Shown: positions 1 to 13,086 of the stretch, in pieces
Layout: each line of letters opens with the position of its first letter
Position numbering within the stretch: the stretch's first letter is position 1
Source of the DNA: Plesiomonas sp051652165
GTDB taxonomy: Bacteria; Pseudomonadota; Gammaproteobacteria; Enterobacterales; CAMTGL01
Direction: 5' to 3'
Assembly (NCBI RefSeq): GCF_051652165.1
Contig: NZ_JBOFTR010000002.1
Location: forward strand, 1-64,000
Length of the DNA: 64,000 nucleotides
Position numbers and translations under genes: made by a program
Notes under the pieces: model-generated
The model's input: the letters and a program-made list of their open reading frames with translations, nothing else
Databases searched by the model: none
What the model was told of the DNA's origin: nothing

Positions 1-136
1 TAGCAGTAGCAGTAGCAGTAGCAGTAGCAGTAGCAGTAGCAGTAGCAGTAGCAGTAGCAGTAGCAGTAGCAGTAGCAGTAGCAGTAGCAGTAGCAGTAGC
101 AGTAGCAGTAGCAGTAGCAGTAGCAGTAGCAGTAGC
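1..136. repeat. TAGCAG hexanucleotide tandem repeat
   Basis: There are 22 full copies of TAGCAG plus a partial TAGC, with no interruptions. The array starts at the first base, so it may be longer to the left. A perfect short array like this can gain or lose units by slippage during replication. On the plus strand one frame reads alternating AGC and AGT codons (all serine) and ends just past the array. Confidence 0.97.
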
Positions 137-145
137 GAAGAATAA
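2..145 (+). CDS. Possible 3' end of an upstream gene: poly-serine tail
   Basis: Reading the plus strand from base 2 gives 45 consecutive serine codons, then Glu-Glu and a TAA stop at 143-145, with no stop inside the repeat. This would suit a protein whose C-terminus is a long serine tract, transcribed towards the convergent atp operon. The evidence for coding is weak: the start codon and the rest of the protein lie outside the window, and any hexamer without a stop in this frame would look open. The frame beginning at base 3 (alternating Ala-Val) is also open, but it runs on well past the array and resembles noncoding sequence. A pure intergenic satellite is the alternative. Confidence 0.3.
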   Translation, partial: SSSSSSSSSSSSSSSSSSSSSSSSSSSSSSSSSSSSSSSSSSSSSEE

Positions 146-301
146 AACCAAAAGAAATACAGCTACACTTATCAAAAAGTTGTCCCCCTCCTCTTTAATG
201 CTCTATGTGAACCGTACGACGACAACGGTAAGTCTGTTCTACTTATTACAATATACCGCACATATACGGAGTGTTATCGCTCATGCAGTTAGGCTTATTA
301 C

Positions 302-332
302 AAAAAAAACGGCTCTCAATGAGAGCCGTTTT
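302..332 (-). terminator. Intrinsic terminator of the atp operon (works on both strands)
   Basis: A perfect 9-bp stem (309-317 with 321-329) has a 3-nt loop. It is flanked by eight A on the left, which read as U on the minus transcript, and by TTTTA on the right. It lies 28 bp past the atpC stop and would also stop rightward transcription coming from beyond the repeat. Confidence 0.85.
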
Positions 333-359
333 ATCAACAGTGGGCGTTGACTTACAATA

Positions 360-785
360 TTAACGTCTTGCCTTATTGGTCAATTCGATAACTCGCAGTT
401 TTGCCAACGCTTTTGCCAGTTCAGCAGAGGCCTGAGCATAATCAATATCACCATGAGAGCTATTAATCAGCTCTTCTGCACGGCGTTTTGCCTCTTGTGC
501 ACGCGCGAGATCTAAATCTTCGCCACGAATAGCAGTATCTGCCAAAACCGTTACCGAATTAGGCTGAACTTCAAGCAACCCCCCAGAAAGATAGATAACC
601 TCTTCTTTTCCGTGTTGTTTAACTATCCGTACCATACCCGGCTTAATGGCAGTCAACAAAGGTGTGTGGCCAGATAAAATACCCAACTCACCTTCATGAC
701 CGGTCACTTGAACGGTTTCAACCAGACCCGAGAAAATACGCTTCTCGGCACTGACAACATCCAGCTGAAAGGTTATTGCAGCCAT
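360..785 (-). CDS. atpC: ATP synthase F1 epsilon subunit
   Basis: This is the epsilon subunit of the F1 sector, part of the central stalk. It couples rotation of the c-ring to the catalytic head, and in bacteria its C-terminal helices can inhibit ATP hydrolysis. The 141 residues match the family length (about 139). The N-terminal half is the beta-sandwich (about 1-85, with the [12 protein letters not shown] segment), and the C-terminal half is the helical pair rich in Ala, Glu and Arg. It is the last gene of the operon, 21 bp after atpD, and is followed by a terminator. Nothing is odd about it. Confidence 0.97.
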   Translation of the reverse strand: MAAITFQLDVVSAEKRIFSGLVETVQVTGHEGELGILSGHTPLLTAIKPGMVRIVKQHGKEEVIYLSGGLLEVQPNSVTVLADTAIRGEDLDLARAQEAKRRAEELINSSHGDIDYAQASAELAKALAKLRVIELTNKARR

Positions 786-806
786 ATTGCCCTCCTCAAC
801 GAAGCA

Positions 807-2213
<1,407 letters not shown>

Positions 2214-3077
2214 TTAAACCGCCGCAGCGCCGGACACAATTTCGCTCAATTCCTGAGTAATGCTGGTCTGACGGGCTTTGTTGTATACCAGCTTCAGCTC
2301 ATCTATCAGATTACCGGCATTGTCAGTCGCCGCCTTCATGGCCACCATCCGCGCCGCTTGCTCACAAGCAAGGTTTTCGACCACACCTTGATACACTTGC
2401 GATTCAATAAAGCGCGCAAGCAGTGTATCGAGCAATGGCTTTGGATCAGGCTCATATAAGTAATCCCACTTATGCGTTAGGATCTCTGGTTTTTCCGGCT
2501 TAGGTAAGGGCAGAATCTGATCGATCGTTGGCACTTGCGACATGGTATTTACAAATTGGTTATACACCACGTACAACTGATCTAAACGGCCTTCATCATA
2601 GGCTTGCAACATCACCTTTACAGGCCCGATCAGATCGGACAAAGTCGGTGTATCGCCAAGACCATTCGCCTGAGCAACCACTTTTGCTCCTGCAGAGCTA
2701 AAAAAGCTGGTTGCTTTTGAACCGATAACGGCCAATTCAACGGCAACCCCTTGGTCACTCCATGCTTTCATGCTGCTGAGGGTCTTTTTGAACAAGTTAA
2801 TGTTCAAACCACCACACAGACCACGATCTGTAGAAATAACCAAATAGCCGACACGCTTGATCTCTCGTTGTTCTAGGTACGGATGTTTGTACTCCAGATT
2901 ACCAAGCGCGATATGACCGATCACCTTACGCATAGTTTCAGCATAAGGGCGACTAGCAGCCATGCGCTCTTGCGTTTTACGCATTTTAGACGCAGCCACC
3001 ATCTCCATCGCCTTGGTGATCTTTTGTGTGCTTTGCACACTGGCGATCTTTGTTCGTATCTCTTTTGCGCTGGCCAT
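2214..3077 (-). CDS. atpG: ATP synthase F1 gamma subunit
   Basis: Gamma is the rotor shaft inside the alpha3beta3 hexamer and turns with the c-ring. The 287-residue length is exactly typical of enteric and Vibrio proteins. The N-terminal helix begins [20 protein letters not shown], the family signature, and the C-terminal helix ([18 protein letters not shown] onward) completes the coiled coil. It lies 50 bp downstream of atpA and 30 bp upstream of atpD, in the standard operon order. All features are ordinary, so the call is secure. Confidence 0.97.
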   Translation of the reverse strand: MASAKEIRTKIASVQSTQKITKAMEMVAASKMRKTQERMAASRPYAETMRKVIGHIALGNLEYKHPYLEQREIKRVGYLVISTDRGLCGGLNINLFKKTLSSMKAWSDQGVAVELAVIGSKATSFFSSAGAKVVAQANGLGDTPTLSDLIGPVKVMLQAYDEGRLDQLYVVYNQFVNTMSQVPTIDQILPLPKPEKPEILTHKWDYLYEPDPKPLLDTLLARFIESQVYQGVVENLACEQAARMVAMKAATDNAGNLIDELKLVYNKARQTSITQELSEIVSGAAAV

Positions 3078-3127
3078 CTCTGCCTCTCCGTCATTACAGG
3101 TGGCTGCTTACACAGCCACCCGACAGG

Positions 3128-4669
3128 TTACCAGGTCTGGGTTGCCTTGAAGGTTTCAAGAATAGACTTAAAGCCATTCTCAATCTCTTCGTTGTAACCA
3201 CCAGTTTGGTTGATCTGCGTGATGAGCTCTACATTTTCACGTTGAGCATAGGAAAGCAGAGCCGCTTCGAAATCACCGATTTTATTGAGCTCAACATCAT
3301 CGAGATAACCGCGTTCAGCCGCAAACAAAACCAAAGCTTGTGCTGCAACTGACATGGGTGCGTACTGCTTTTGCTTAAGCAATTCAGTCACTTTTTGACC
3401 ATGCGCCAGTTGCTTACGGGTTGCATCATCCAAATCAGAGGCAAACTGTGCAAACGCGGCCAATTCACGATACTGCGCCAACGCGGTACGAATACCACCA
3501 GAAAGTTTCTTGATGATCTTCGTCTGAGCGGCTCCCCCTACGCGAGATACAGAGATCCCTGGGTTAACTGCTGGGCGAATACCTGAGTTGAACAGGTTAG
3601 ATTCCAAGAAAATCTGACCATCTGTGATAGAAATCACGTTGGTCGGAACGAACGCAGATACATCACCGGCTTGGGTTTCAATGATTGGCAATGCAGTCAA
3701 TGAACCTGTTTGGCCTTGTACTGCACCGTTGGTAAAGCGTTCAACATAATCAACGCTAACACGAGCAGCACGCTCAAGCAGACGGGAGTGTAAATAGAAT
3801 ACATCTCCTGGATATGCTTCACGACCAGGTGGACGACGCAACAGCAAAGAGATCTGACGGTAAGCTACCGCTTGCTTAGACAAGTCATCATAAACAATCA
3901 GTGCATCTTCACCGCGATCACGGAAATATTCACCCATCGCACAACCAGAGTATGGCGCTAGGTATTGCAAAGCTGCTGATTCAGATGCTGATGCAACCAC
4001 TACAATGGTATTGGCCAGAGCACCATGCTCGTCAAGTTTGCGCACTACGTTAGCAATGGTCGACGCTTTCTGACCAATAGCAACATACACACACTTAATA
4101 CCAGAATCGCGCTGATTGATAATAGCATCAATCGCCATTGCGGTTTTACCGGTCTGACGGTCACCGATAATCAGCTCACGCTGACCCCGACCAATAGGGA
4201 TCATCGCATCAACTGATTTATAACCGGTTTGTACTGGCTGATCGACTGATTGGCGATCAATAACCCCTGGCGCGATCATCTCAACAGGTGAGAAACCGTC
4301 GTGCTCAAGTGCGCCTTTACCATCAATTGGCTGACCCAGTGTATTAACTACACGACCCAGCAAACCACGACCAACCGGAACCTCAAGGATACGGCCGGTA
4401 CAAGAAACTTTAGTGCCTTCTGCCAAATCGGCATACGGGCCCATTACTACTGCACCTACAGAGTCACGCTCAAGGTTGAGTGCAATAGCATAACGACTAC
4501 CTGGCAGTGCGATCATCTCACCCTGCATCACATCGGCCAGGCCGTGGATGCGAATAATCCCGTCACTGACCGAAACGATAGTACCTTCGTTGCGAGCGGT
4601 GCTCACAACATTGAACTGAGCAATACGTTGCTTGATCAGTTCACTGATTTCGGTGGAATTAAGTTGCAT
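3128..4669 (-). CDS. atpA: ATP synthase F1 alpha subunit
   Basis: Alpha is the non-catalytic nucleotide-binding subunit of the F1 head. It alternates with beta and supplies the arginine finger. The Walker A motif GDRQTGKT is at residues 169-176, the same position as in E. coli, and the total of 513 residues is also identical in length. The N-terminus ([19 protein letters not shown]) is the conserved delta-binding helix. The gene follows atpH by 12 bp. It is highly conserved and easily recognised. Confidence 0.98.
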   Translation of the reverse strand: MQLNSTEISELIKQRIAQFNVVSTARNEGTIVSVSDGIIRIHGLADVMQGEMIALPGSRYAIALNLERDSVGAVVMGPYADLAEGTKVSCTGRILEVPVGRGLLGRVVNTLGQPIDGKGALEHDGFSPVEMIAPGVIDRQSVDQPVQTGYKSVDAMIPIGRGQRELIIGDRQTGKTAMAIDAIINQRDSGIKCVYVAIGQKASTIANVVRKLDEHGALANTIVVVASASESAALQYLAPYSGCAMGEYFRDRGEDALIVYDDLSKQAVAYRQISLLLRRPPGREAYPGDVFYLHSRLLERAARVSVDYVERFTNGAVQGQTGSLTALPIIETQAGDVSAFVPTNVISITDGQIFLESNLFNSGIRPAVNPGISVSRVGGAAQTKIIKKLSGGIRTALAQYRELAAFAQFASDLDDATRKQLAHGQKVTELLKQKQYAPMSVAAQALVLFAAERGYLDDVELNKIGDFEAALLSYAQRENVELITQINQTGGYNEEIENGFKSILETFKATQTW

Positions 4670-4681
4670 GCTCCAGTCCCC

Positions 4682-5215
4682 TTAAGACTGCAACGATTCT
4701 GTTAAACGGGTGAGTCGTCCGCGAATTGAACCATCGATCACCAGATCGCCGGCACGGATCACTACTCCCCCCATTACAGAACTCTCAATGTTGCAATTCA
4801 GCTTCACTTTGCGTGCCAAACGTCTTTCCATGGCAGCTATGATTTTATCTTGCTGCTCTTGGCTTAATGGCGTAGCAGAAGTTACATCAACCTCTACTGT
4901 CGCTTCATAAGCGGTACGCAGTTCAGTGAACTGCAACAGAACATCAGATAACACCGCCAATCGTCGATTTTCTGCCATTACCCGAATCAGGTTTTGGCCA
5001 TATTCATCGAGTTGTTCAGCGCAGATGGCGATCAGTAAATTAGATAACGCTTCAGGCGCTAACGCACCGTCTAACAGCGGAGCTATCTCTTCATTACGCG
5101 CAACTTCCGCCGCAAACCCCAGCATATCCTGCCAGTGTGTGATGGCATTCTGCTCGACTGCAAAGTCAAACGCTGCTTTGGCGTAGGGACGGGCAACCGT
5201 AGTCATTGTAGACAT
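4682..5215 (-). CDS. atpH: ATP synthase F1 delta subunit
   Basis: Delta links the top of the F1 head to the b-subunit stator stalk. At 177 residues it matches the E. coli protein. The N-terminal [17 protein letters not shown] signature and the C-terminal [20 protein letters not shown] motif are both present. The ATG at 5215 has an AGGAGG ribosome-binding sequence about nine bases upstream. It is separated from atpF by 17 bp and from atpA by 12 bp, which fits tight co-transcription. Confidence 0.97.
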   Translation of the reverse strand: MSTMTTVARPYAKAAFDFAVEQNAITHWQDMLGFAAEVARNEEIAPLLDGALAPEALSNLLIAICAEQLDEYGQNLIRVMAENRRLAVLSDVLLQFTELRTAYEATVEVDVTSATPLSQEQQDKIIAAMERRLARKVKLNCNIESSVMGGVVIRAGDLVIDGSIRGRLTRLTESLQS

Positions 5216-5232
5216 AAGCCCTACCCTCCTTA

Positions 5233-5703
5233 TTACAGTTCAGCGACTAATTTATCGACGATATCGCTGTTTGCAGCTTCATCGACGGAACGTTCGAGGA
5301 TGCGTTCTGCACCGGCAATCGCCAATACAGCAACTTGCTTACGCAGCTCCTCACGCGCACGTTTACGTTCAGCATCAATTTCAGCACGACCTTGCTCAAT
5401 GATCTTCTGACGTTCAAGGTCAGCTTCATTGCGCGCTTCGTCTAAAATGATCGCTTTACGCTTATTCGCTTGTTCAATAATGGCCGCTGCCTGCACTTTG
5501 GCATCTTTAAGTTGATCTGCTGATTTAACTTTGACCAACTCTAAATCTTTCGTTGCACGATCTGACGCTGCCAGACCATCGGCAATTTTGTTCTGACGCT
5601 CTTCAATGGCTGCAATCAATGGCGGCCAAACGAGTTTCATGCAGAACCAGACAAACAAAATAAATGAAATTGCCTGGCCTAGCAGGGTTGCGTTGATATT
5701 CAC
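5233..5703 (-). CDS. atpF: ATP synthase Fo b subunit
   Basis: Subunit b forms the peripheral stator stalk as a dimer. Residues 1-30 are a membrane anchor ([20 protein letters not shown]), and the remaining ~125 residues are a charged, Ala/Glu/Lys-rich right-handed coiled coil that reaches up to delta. Its 156 residues equal the E. coli length. It lies 37 bp after atpE and 17 bp before atpH. The fold, length and position leave no real alternative. Confidence 0.97.
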   Translation of the reverse strand: MNINATLLGQAISFILFVWFCMKLVWPPLIAAIEERQNKIADGLAASDRATKDLELVKVKSADQLKDAKVQAAAIIEQANKRKAIILDEARNEADLERQKIIEQGRAEIDAERKRAREELRKQVAVLAIAGAERILERSVDEAANSDIVDKLVAEL

Positions 5704-5740
5704 AACAGCACCTCTCTAACAGTTAAGTGGCCGCTGATCA

Positions 5741-6031
<291 letters not shown>

Positions 6032-6053
6032 TTATTAAGGTTAGGTGTTACTT

Positions 6054-7243
<1,190 letters not shown>

Positions 7244-7274
7244 ACCACCTTTCTTACTTGACGATTAATCTGTG

Positions 7275-7304
7275 GCTATAATTGCACACCATCATCATAT
7301 TCAA
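7275..7304 (-). promoter_or_regulatory. Candidate atp operon promoter
   Basis: On the minus strand TTGAAT (7299-7304) is followed, after an 18-bp spacer, by TATAGC (7275-7280). Each hexamer matches four of six positions of the sigma-70 consensus, and the site lies about 30 bp upstream of atpI. The match is moderate and other promoters may lie further upstream. Confidence 0.35.
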
Positions 7305-7810
7305 TAGCGGCTACTGTTACTGAAAATAAAGTAAGCTTCTACAATGACTGCTACCGACACTAAAGTGATGGAAATTATACGGAGTCGGTAATGCAATGCA
7401 ATCAGTTCGCAGCAAAAACAAGTCAAATCATTTACATTTTGTAAACTTTATGCGTCTGTTTTGTATGACGTTTGAGTCTAATTGTAACTGAAATGCCATG
7501 CTTCCCGCATTTATTGTTAATGGTTTTGATTTATCTCTACGAATTATCTGCAATTGCAGAATAAACACACCAGGTTTACATAAAATATAACGAGGCATTT
7601 ACGCGTAAAAAAAGAGCGAAAAGTGTTACAAATTAATCGCACTCATGATTTTATTTTGTTGCTAACGACAAGACAATAAAATGTCAAACATACTGCGCTT
7701 TGAGTAAAAAAAGAGAAAAGGTCTTACTATTTTGCGATTTATTTCACAGAATAAAACCTAAACAGATATTGCATATCCATTCGTTTAATTAATATCTCAA
7801 AATAAATCAG

Positions 7811-7840
7811 AAAAAAGCCCACATTAAAATAAGTGGGCTT
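7811..7840 (-). terminator. Intrinsic terminator after rsmG
   Basis: An 8-bp perfect stem (7815-7822 with 7833-7840) is followed on the minus strand by a run of six T. It starts a few bases beyond the rsmG stop and separates the mnmG-rsmG unit from the atp operon. Confidence 0.85.
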
Positions 7841-7846
7841 TATGTA

Positions 7847-8482
7847 TTACTGAATATTTTTTTTACCAATTAAAATTAAATGTCTTTCTGCATTAAGCTC
7901 TGGAACTTGTAGTGGGATCACAGATTTAACATGACACCATGCCGGTAATTCATCTGTTTCATGTTGTAGGTGTACCCCTTTTAGTGCATAAAACAGCCCA
8001 TGCTCTGCTGCTGGAAGATGCTGGCACCAGTGCAACATATCGTTCAGTGAGGCAAATGCTCGGCTTAACACACCGTCTAACGGCTGCTCAGGTTGATACT
8101 CTTCTACTCGGCTCTGTACTGCAGTGATATTGGTTAAACCCAGTTCGTGCTGAACCTGACGAATAAAGCGAATTCGCTTACCCAAACTGTCGAGTAACAC
8201 AAAGTGCTTGTCTGGGTTCATAATCGCCAATGGGATCCCCGGTAAACCGGGGCCGGTACCCACATCAATAAAGCGCGTCCCCTGTAAGTAAGGGCTTACT
8301 ACTACGCTATCCAAAATATGCTTAACCAGCATCTCTTGTGGATCACGAACTGAGGTCAGGTTATAAGCTTTATTCCATTTATCGAGCAATTGCACAAACC
8401 CGAGCAACTGCTGTTTTTGCTGTTCAGAAACACTCAACTCTGTTTGTGCCAGCAACTGATTTAATTTTTCAGCTAACATCAT
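7847..8482 (-). CDS. rsmG: 16S rRNA m7G527 methyltransferase RsmG
   Basis: This enzyme transfers a methyl group from S-adenosylmethionine to G527 of 16S rRNA; its loss gives low-level streptomycin resistance. The Rossmann SAM-binding motif [16 protein letters not shown] sits at about residues 71-86, with the family motif [11 protein letters not shown] before it. Its 211 residues are close to the 207 of E. coli. Two adjacent ATG codons could start it; the ribosome-binding sequence AAGGA suits either. It lies 17 bp after mnmG, as in E. coli (formerly gidB). Confidence 0.96.
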   Translation of the reverse strand: MMLAEKLNQLLAQTELSVSEQQKQQLLGFVQLLDKWNKAYNLTSVRDPQEMLVKHILDSVVVSPYLQGTRFIDVGTGPGLPGIPLAIMNPDKHFVLLDSLGKRIRFIRQVQHELGLTNITAVQSRVEEYQPEQPLDGVLSRAFASLNDMLHWCQHLPAAEHGLFYALKGVHLQHETDELPAWCHVKSVIPLQVPELNAERHLILIGKKNIQ

Positions 8483-8499
8483 ACGTCCTTTAGGATCGT

Positions 8500-10389
8500 T
8501 TACGCGGTTCGACGTAACAAGCCCTGCTTTTTTAACCAGATCAGCAAAATAGAGATTGCCGCGGGTGTAATGCCGGAAATGCGTGAGGCTTGTCCGATAC
8601 TGGTTGGGCGGTGATCATTGAGTTTTGCGATCACTTCATTTGAAAGACCATTAACCTGTTGATAATCAATATCCTCAGGCAGCAGCGTATTTTCATTACG
8701 CAGTTGCTTGGCGACTTCCTCTTTTTGCCGCGAGATATAACCGTCATATTTAACTTGAATTTCAACCTGCTCGGCAGCTTGTTGATCAGCTAATGGCGGC
8801 ATAAATGCACTTAGCTTGGTCAAGGTGGCATAATCCATTTCTGGTCGACGCAGTAGATCTTCACCGCTGGCTTCACGCGACAATGGCGCAGACAAGGTTG
8901 CATTGACTTCGTCAATTTGCTCGGTTTTCGGGTTTACCCATGTTTGACGCAGACGTTGACGCTCTTGCTCGATACTTTCCAGTTTCTGGTTAAAACGAGC
9001 CCAGCGCAGATCATCGACTAAACCAAGTTCACGCCCTTTGGCAGTAAGGCGTAAATCGGCGTTATCTTCACGCAGTAGCAGACGGTACTCTGCACGTGAG
9101 GTAAACATACGGTACGGCTCTTGTGTTCCGAGAGTGCAAAGATCATCAACTAGCACGCCCATATAGGCTTGATCACGGCGTGGGAACCATCCCTCTTTTT
9201 CCTGAGCATACAGACCGGCATTCATACCCGCCAGCAGGCCTTGTGCTGCAGCTTCTTCGTAACCGGTTGTACCGTTAATTTGACCTGCGAAGAACAGCCC
9301 ACGGATCACTTTGCTCTCAAGAGTCTGTTTGAGATCGCGAGGATCAAAGAAATCATACTCGATCGCATAACCTGGACGTACGATATTGACATTTTCCATG
9401 CCGTGGATCGAACGCACAATGGCCATTTGTACATCAAACGGCAAGCTGGTTGAGATACCATTTGGGTAGATTTCGTGGCTAGTTAATCCTTCAGGCTCTA
9501 AAAAAACCTGATGACCATTACGATCACCAAAACGCATGACTTTATCTTCGATCGATGGACAATAACGTGGACCGATCCCTTCGATGATCCCCGCATACAT
9601 CGGGCTACGATCCAAGTTGGTACGGATCACATCGTGAGTGCGCTCATTGGTATGCGTGATGTAGCAAGGCATTTGCTCTGGGTGATCCTCAGCGCGCCCC
9701 ATAAAGGAGAATACCGGTGCAGGATTATCACCCCACTGCTGCTGAAGTACTGAAAAATCAATGGTTCTGGCATCAAGGCGTGGCGGTGTACCGGTTTTTA
9801 AGCGATTGACTCGTAACGGTAATTCACGTAATCGGTGTGATAGCGCAATAGCAGGAGGATCACCGGCACGACCACCGCTGTAATTTTCTAGCCCGATATG
9901 GATCTTACCGTCAAGAAATGTACCAACGGTCAGTACTACTGCTTTGGCACGAAACTTTAAGCCCATTTGGGTCACTGCACCGACAACCTGATCGTTTTCA
10001 ACGATCAGATCTTCGACCGCTTGCTGAAAGATCTGCAGATTTGGCTGATTCTCTAGTGCCATTCGGATTGCTTGGCGGTACAGAACACGGTCTGCTTGTG
10101 CGCGAGTAGCACGTACCGCGGGGCCTTTACTGGCGTTTAAAATACGAAATTGGATACCAGCTTTATCGGTAGCAAGGCCCATTAAGCCGCCAAGAGCATC
10201 AAGTTCTTTTACCAAATGCCCTTTACCAATACCGCCTATGGCTGGGTTGCAAGACATATGCCCCAATGTGTCTACATTGTGAGTTAGCAGGAGTGTCCGC
10301 AATCCCATGCGGGCAGATGCCATCGCGGCTTCGGTTCCGGCGTGTCCGCCACCGATCACGATGATGTCGAAGGGATCTGGGTAAAACAT
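8500..10389 (-). CDS. mnmG: tRNA uridine-5-carboxymethylaminomethyl modification enzyme MnmG
   Basis: MnmG (GidA) works with MnmE to install the cmnm5 group on wobble uridine 34 of several tRNAs, using FAD and NADH. The FAD-binding motif GGGHAG is at residues 13-18, and the GTPPRLD segment and C-terminal helical domain are intact. I start it at the ATG at 10389, giving 629 residues, the E. coli length. The in-frame GTG nine bases upstream sits almost on the GAGG ribosome-binding site. Its transcription away from oriC is a conserved arrangement. Confidence 0.97.
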   Translation of the reverse strand: MFYPDPFDIIVIGGGHAGTEAAMASARMGLRTLLLTHNVDTLGHMSCNPAIGGIGKGHLVKELDALGGLMGLATDKAGIQFRILNASKGPAVRATRAQADRVLYRQAIRMALENQPNLQIFQQAVEDLIVENDQVVGAVTQMGLKFRAKAVVLTVGTFLDGKIHIGLENYSGGRAGDPPAIALSHRLRELPLRVNRLKTGTPPRLDARTIDFSVLQQQWGDNPAPVFSFMGRAEDHPEQMPCYITHTNERTHDVIRTNLDRSPMYAGIIEGIGPRYCPSIEDKVMRFGDRNGHQVFLEPEGLTSHEIYPNGISTSLPFDVQMAIVRSIHGMENVNIVRPGYAIEYDFFDPRDLKQTLESKVIRGLFFAGQINGTTGYEEAAAQGLLAGMNAGLYAQEKEGWFPRRDQAYMGVLVDDLCTLGTQEPYRMFTSRAEYRLLLREDNADLRLTAKGRELGLVDDLRWARFNQKLESIEQERQRLRQTWVNPKTEQIDEVNATLSAPLSREASGEDLLRRPEMDYATLTKLSAFMPPLADQQAAEQVEIQVKYDGYISRQKEEVAKQLRNENTLLPEDIDYQQVNGLSNEVIAKLNDHRPTSIGQASRISGITPAAISILLIWLKKQGLLRRTA

Positions 10390-10486
10390 GATCGCCACAC
10401 CTCGATTTGTGCGTTAAGAAGATCAACGGGGGGATGAGTGTCACAGAGAGGTAATTCTACTGAAGTTTAGCGCAGAGTGAAACCGT

Positions 10487-10760
10487 GATCTGATCCGGTA
10501 TTAAATTAAATAAAGATCTTTTATATAGAGATCTTTTATTGGATCTTTTATTAAGATCGCATGATCGTGTGGATAAGCTTGAATTGATCAACAAGATCAT
10601 CGAGTTAAAAAGGATCTTTTCTTGTGGAGTAACCGTGATCCTAGTAAGGATAAGCTGGGATCTAAACAGCACTTTATCCACATAGGGAGATCTTGCTATT
10701 AGTTATTAATCGAATAACTACCGGTTATCCCCCTGTTTTATCCAACCTTATCCACAGATT
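10487..10760. other. oriC: Chromosomal replication origin oriC
   Basis: Three tandem AT-rich 13-mers, each beginning GATCTTTTAT, lie at 10515-10527, 10530-10542 and 10542-10554; this is the DNA unwinding element. DnaA boxes follow: TGTGGATAA at 10568-10576 (the R1 position), TTATCCACA at 10674-10682, and TTATCCACA at 10748-10756 (the R4 position). A weaker TTATCCCCC is at 10725-10733. Thirteen GATC (Dam/SeqA) sites fall between 10487 and 10692. Segments such as GATCGCATGATCG, ATAAGCTGGGATC and ATAACTACCGGTT follow the E. coli oriC closely, with mnmG and mioC on either side. Confidence 0.96.
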
Positions 10761-10784
10761 AATGATAAAAATAAATAAAAAAAT

Positions 10785-11222
10785 TTAGAAGTGAGTTATC
10801 CACTGCGTAAGCCATACTTCAGCCAACTCTTCGGGGATAACTCCACTGCTGACATCGATCTCAAGCCGTGATCCGATCCGTTGAGCATGACGTTGCTCTA
10901 GGGCTTGATCGAGTGTATGTGCTGCCTGACAGAAGGTATCGTAATCACGGCTGCCAAGCCCGATGATCCCGTATTGTAGTGTGCTGAGATCGTCTTGCTG
11001 TTCGAGTTGTTGTAAGAACGGTTGGAGGTTATCAGGTAATTCTCCTGCGCCATGTGTTGAGCAAATCAATAACCAAACCCCATTTGGTGATACATCATGC
11101 CATTGCGGGCCATGAAAAACCTGTGTGGTTATTGATTGCTGCGTCAGTTGAGCTTCAAGATGTTCGGCGACATATTCTGCACCGCCAAGGGTACTGCCAG
11201 TGATCACGCTGATGGTTTTCAT
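10785..11222 (-). CDS. mioC: Flavodoxin-like protein MioC
   Basis: MioC is a small FMN-binding flavodoxin; in E. coli it has been linked to biotin synthase activity, but its main role is unclear. The N-terminal phosphate-binding loop SVITGSTLGGAEYVAE (about 4-19) and the GLGSRDYDTFC segment of the flavin site are typical. Its 145 residues compare with 147 in E. coli. It is transcribed towards oriC, as in E. coli, where such transcription can influence origin firing. A DnaA box lies in its promoter region. Confidence 0.95.
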   Translation of the reverse strand: MKTISVITGSTLGGAEYVAEHLEAQLTQQSITTQVFHGPQWHDVSPNGVWLLICSTHGAGELPDNLQPFLQQLEQQDDLSTLQYGIIGLGSRDYDTFCQAAHTLDQALEQRHAQRIGSRLEIDVSSGVIPEELAEVWLTQWITHF

Positions 11223-11616
11223 TGTGGTTATACAGTCTGTTATTGAGTGTGTTTTTTATTGTACCGTGCAAGGATTGGCTTGCCCAGATCAGATGAAGAT
11301 CTTGTGGATAAGTGATCAATTGCCTGGATCGATAAAAAATGCACGTGGCTGAGTGTGTAGGATTATTTATTGAGATCTTGCGATCATTTGCTGTTGAGAG
11401 GGCAACATTAACTCGTATTGAGTGTAATAAAGAGTGCATAGAGGGTTGGATTTGGGGTTTTCGTTTCACATTTTTCTGATGATAAGGGCGATTTTTATAG
11501 GGAAAATAAAAAGGCAGTGCCCATCTTTTGGAAAAAAAGGGCTGAAAAATGGGTAAGAACCTGCATGAGATAATTAAGACCTCATGCAGATCAGTGAGAA
11601 CAAGAAAAGGGTGTGT
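11223..11616. promoter_or_regulatory. mioC upstream region with DnaA box and GATC sites
   Basis: No gene is supportable in this 394-bp gap. TGTGGATAA at 11303-11311 is a perfect DnaA box about 80 bp upstream of mioC, flanked by several GATC sites. This parallels the DnaA-repressed mioC promoter of E. coli. A perfect 9-bp inverted repeat at 11561-11589, listed separately, lies at the right end. Confidence 0.7.
11561..11589 (-). terminator. Inverted repeat after mnmE, possible weak terminator
   Basis: CTGCATGAG (11561-11569) and CTCATGCAG (11581-11589) form a perfect 9-bp stem with an 11-nt loop, 28 bp beyond the mnmE stop. On the minus strand there is no immediate T-run (GTTCTTACCC follows), so termination here would be inefficient or Rho-assisted. 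Confidence 0.4.
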
Positions 11617-13023
11617 TTATTTCCCAATACAGAAACTGGTGAATATGCGTCCTAGCAGATCGTCAGAGCTAAACTCTCCGGTAATTTCACTAAGAGATTG
11701 TTGTGCTAAACGTAGCTCTTCAGCCAACAGCTCTCCGGCGTTGTAGCCGACCAGTTGTGCTAATCCAAGCTGCAGATGTTGCTCTGCTGTTTCGAGTGCT
11801 TGAAGATGGCGGCGGCGGGCTAAAAAGCCGCCTTCTGGTGCGCTTTCAAAGCCCATTGATTGTTTTAGATGCTGACGTAGTAACTCAACGCCTGCGCCTG
11901 TATGCGCTGATAGACGCTGCAGTGTGTAGCCGGTATGTTCGCTCAGACCGAGTGCTTCACCGGTCAGATCAGCCTTGTTACGAATCACCGTTATCGGAAT
12001 ATTCTCCGGCAAACGGGCGATAAATTCTGGCCAGATCTGCTGTGGCTCAACCGAGTCGGTAGTTGTACCATCTACCATAAAGAGTACCCGATCTGCTTGT
12101 GCGATTTCACTCCATGCCCGTTCAATACCAATACGCTCTACTTCATCAGTGGCTTCGCGTAAACCTGCGGTATCAATGATATGCAAAGGCATACCATCGA
12201 TATGGATGTGCTCACGCAGTACATCACGGGTTGTACCGGCAATGTCGGTTACAATGGCGGCATCACGCCCCGCCAGTGCATTTAGCAAACTCGATTTACC
12301 GGCATTTGGGCGGCCTGCAATGACGACTTTCATCCCTTCACGCAGCAAGCTGCCCTGGCGAGCTTCTGCCCGAACTTGCTGCAGCTCGGTCATGATGGCG
12401 TTAAGATCACCAAGTACTTTACCATCTGAGAGAAAATCGATCTCTTCATCAGGAAAATCAATGGCCGCTTCCACATAGATGCGCAGGTGAATGAGTGATT
12501 CAACAAGTTGATGAATACGTTTAGAGAAAACACCTTGTAATGAGTTAACGGCTGAACGAGCTGCTTGTTCTGAGCTGGCATCAATCAGATCGGCTATCGC
12601 CTCGGCTTGGGCCAGATCGAGTTTATCGTTCATAAAAGCGCGCTCTGAGAACTCGCCCGGGCGAGCGACTCGCAAACCAGGAAGGGTGAGAATGCGCTTC
12701 ATCAGTAAATCAAGGATTACTGGCCCACCGTGGCCTTGCAGTTCAAGAACATCTTCACCAGTAAAAGAGTGGGGAGCTTTAAAATAGAGCGCAATGCCTT
12801 GATCAAGTACGCTGTTATCAGCATCTTTAAACGGGAGGTAATCGGCATAGCGTGGTTTTGGGCAGCGCCCTAACACCGTATGCGCGACGGCAACGGCTTG
12901 TGGGCCAGATACGCGCAGAATGCCTACACCGCCACGTCCTGGCGGTGTGGCTTGGGCAATAATGGTCTCTTGATTGCTAGTTGGAGTACTATCTGCTGAT
13001 TGGGTGTCATTCAAAAGGGTCAT
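11617..13023 (-). CDS. mnmE: tRNA modification GTPase MnmE
   Basis: MnmE (TrmE) is the GTPase partner of MnmG in wobble-uridine modification of tRNA. The N-terminal tetrahydrofolate-binding domain starts at [18 protein letters not shown]. The G domain is inserted in the helical domain, with G1 GRPNAGKS at 237-244, G3 DTAG at 284-287 and G4 NKAD. The C-terminal CIGK carries the catalytic-pathway cysteine at 465-468. The 468 residues exceed the usual 454 because of a longer, polar N-terminus; the ATG at 13023 has an AGGA site. It ends the rpmH-rnpA-yidD-yidC run. Confidence 0.97.
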   Translation of the reverse strand: MTLLNDTQSADSTPTSNQETIIAQATPPGRGGVGILRVSGPQAVAVAHTVLGRCPKPRYADYLPFKDADNSVLDQGIALYFKAPHSFTGEDVLELQGHGGPVILDLLMKRILTLPGLRVARPGEFSERAFMNDKLDLAQAEAIADLIDASSEQAARSAVNSLQGVFSKRIHQLVESLIHLRIYVEAAIDFPDEEIDFLSDGKVLGDLNAIMTELQQVRAEARQGSLLREGMKVVIAGRPNAGKSSLLNALAGRDAAIVTDIAGTTRDVLREHIHIDGMPLHIIDTAGLREATDEVERIGIERAWSEIAQADRVLFMVDGTTTDSVEPQQIWPEFIARLPENIPITVIRNKADLTGEALGLSEHTGYTLQRLSAHTGAGVELLRQHLKQSMGFESAPEGGFLARRRHLQALETAEQHLQLGLAQLVGYNAGELLAEELRLAQQSLSEITGEFSSDDLLGRIFTSFCIGK

Positions 13024-13086
13024 GACGTTTCCTGAAAAAAAGGCGACCTAAAGGCCGCCTATGCTAAAAGTGAGGTCAGCTTGCGC

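Larger units (their letters stand above)
7244..7846. other. Long AT-rich gap between rsmG and atpI
   Basis: This 0.6-kb stretch has no supportable gene on either strand. It holds the likely atp promoter near its left end, a 12-bp perfect palindrome TTTACGCGTAAA at 7598-7609, and the rsmG terminator at its right end. In Vibrionaceae and Shewanella this slot carries parA-parB. No remnant of those genes is visible here. Confidence 0.8.

Noticed and set aside
1..136. CRISPR array
   Set aside because: The repeat is a 6-bp unit with no spacers, so it is a simple tandem repeat.
3..350. A plus-strand frame that runs open from the repeat through to about base 350 (Ala-Val array then mixed residues)
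   Set aside because: It crosses the atp terminator and shows no coding character beyond the array. The serine frame, which stops right after the array, is the better candidate.
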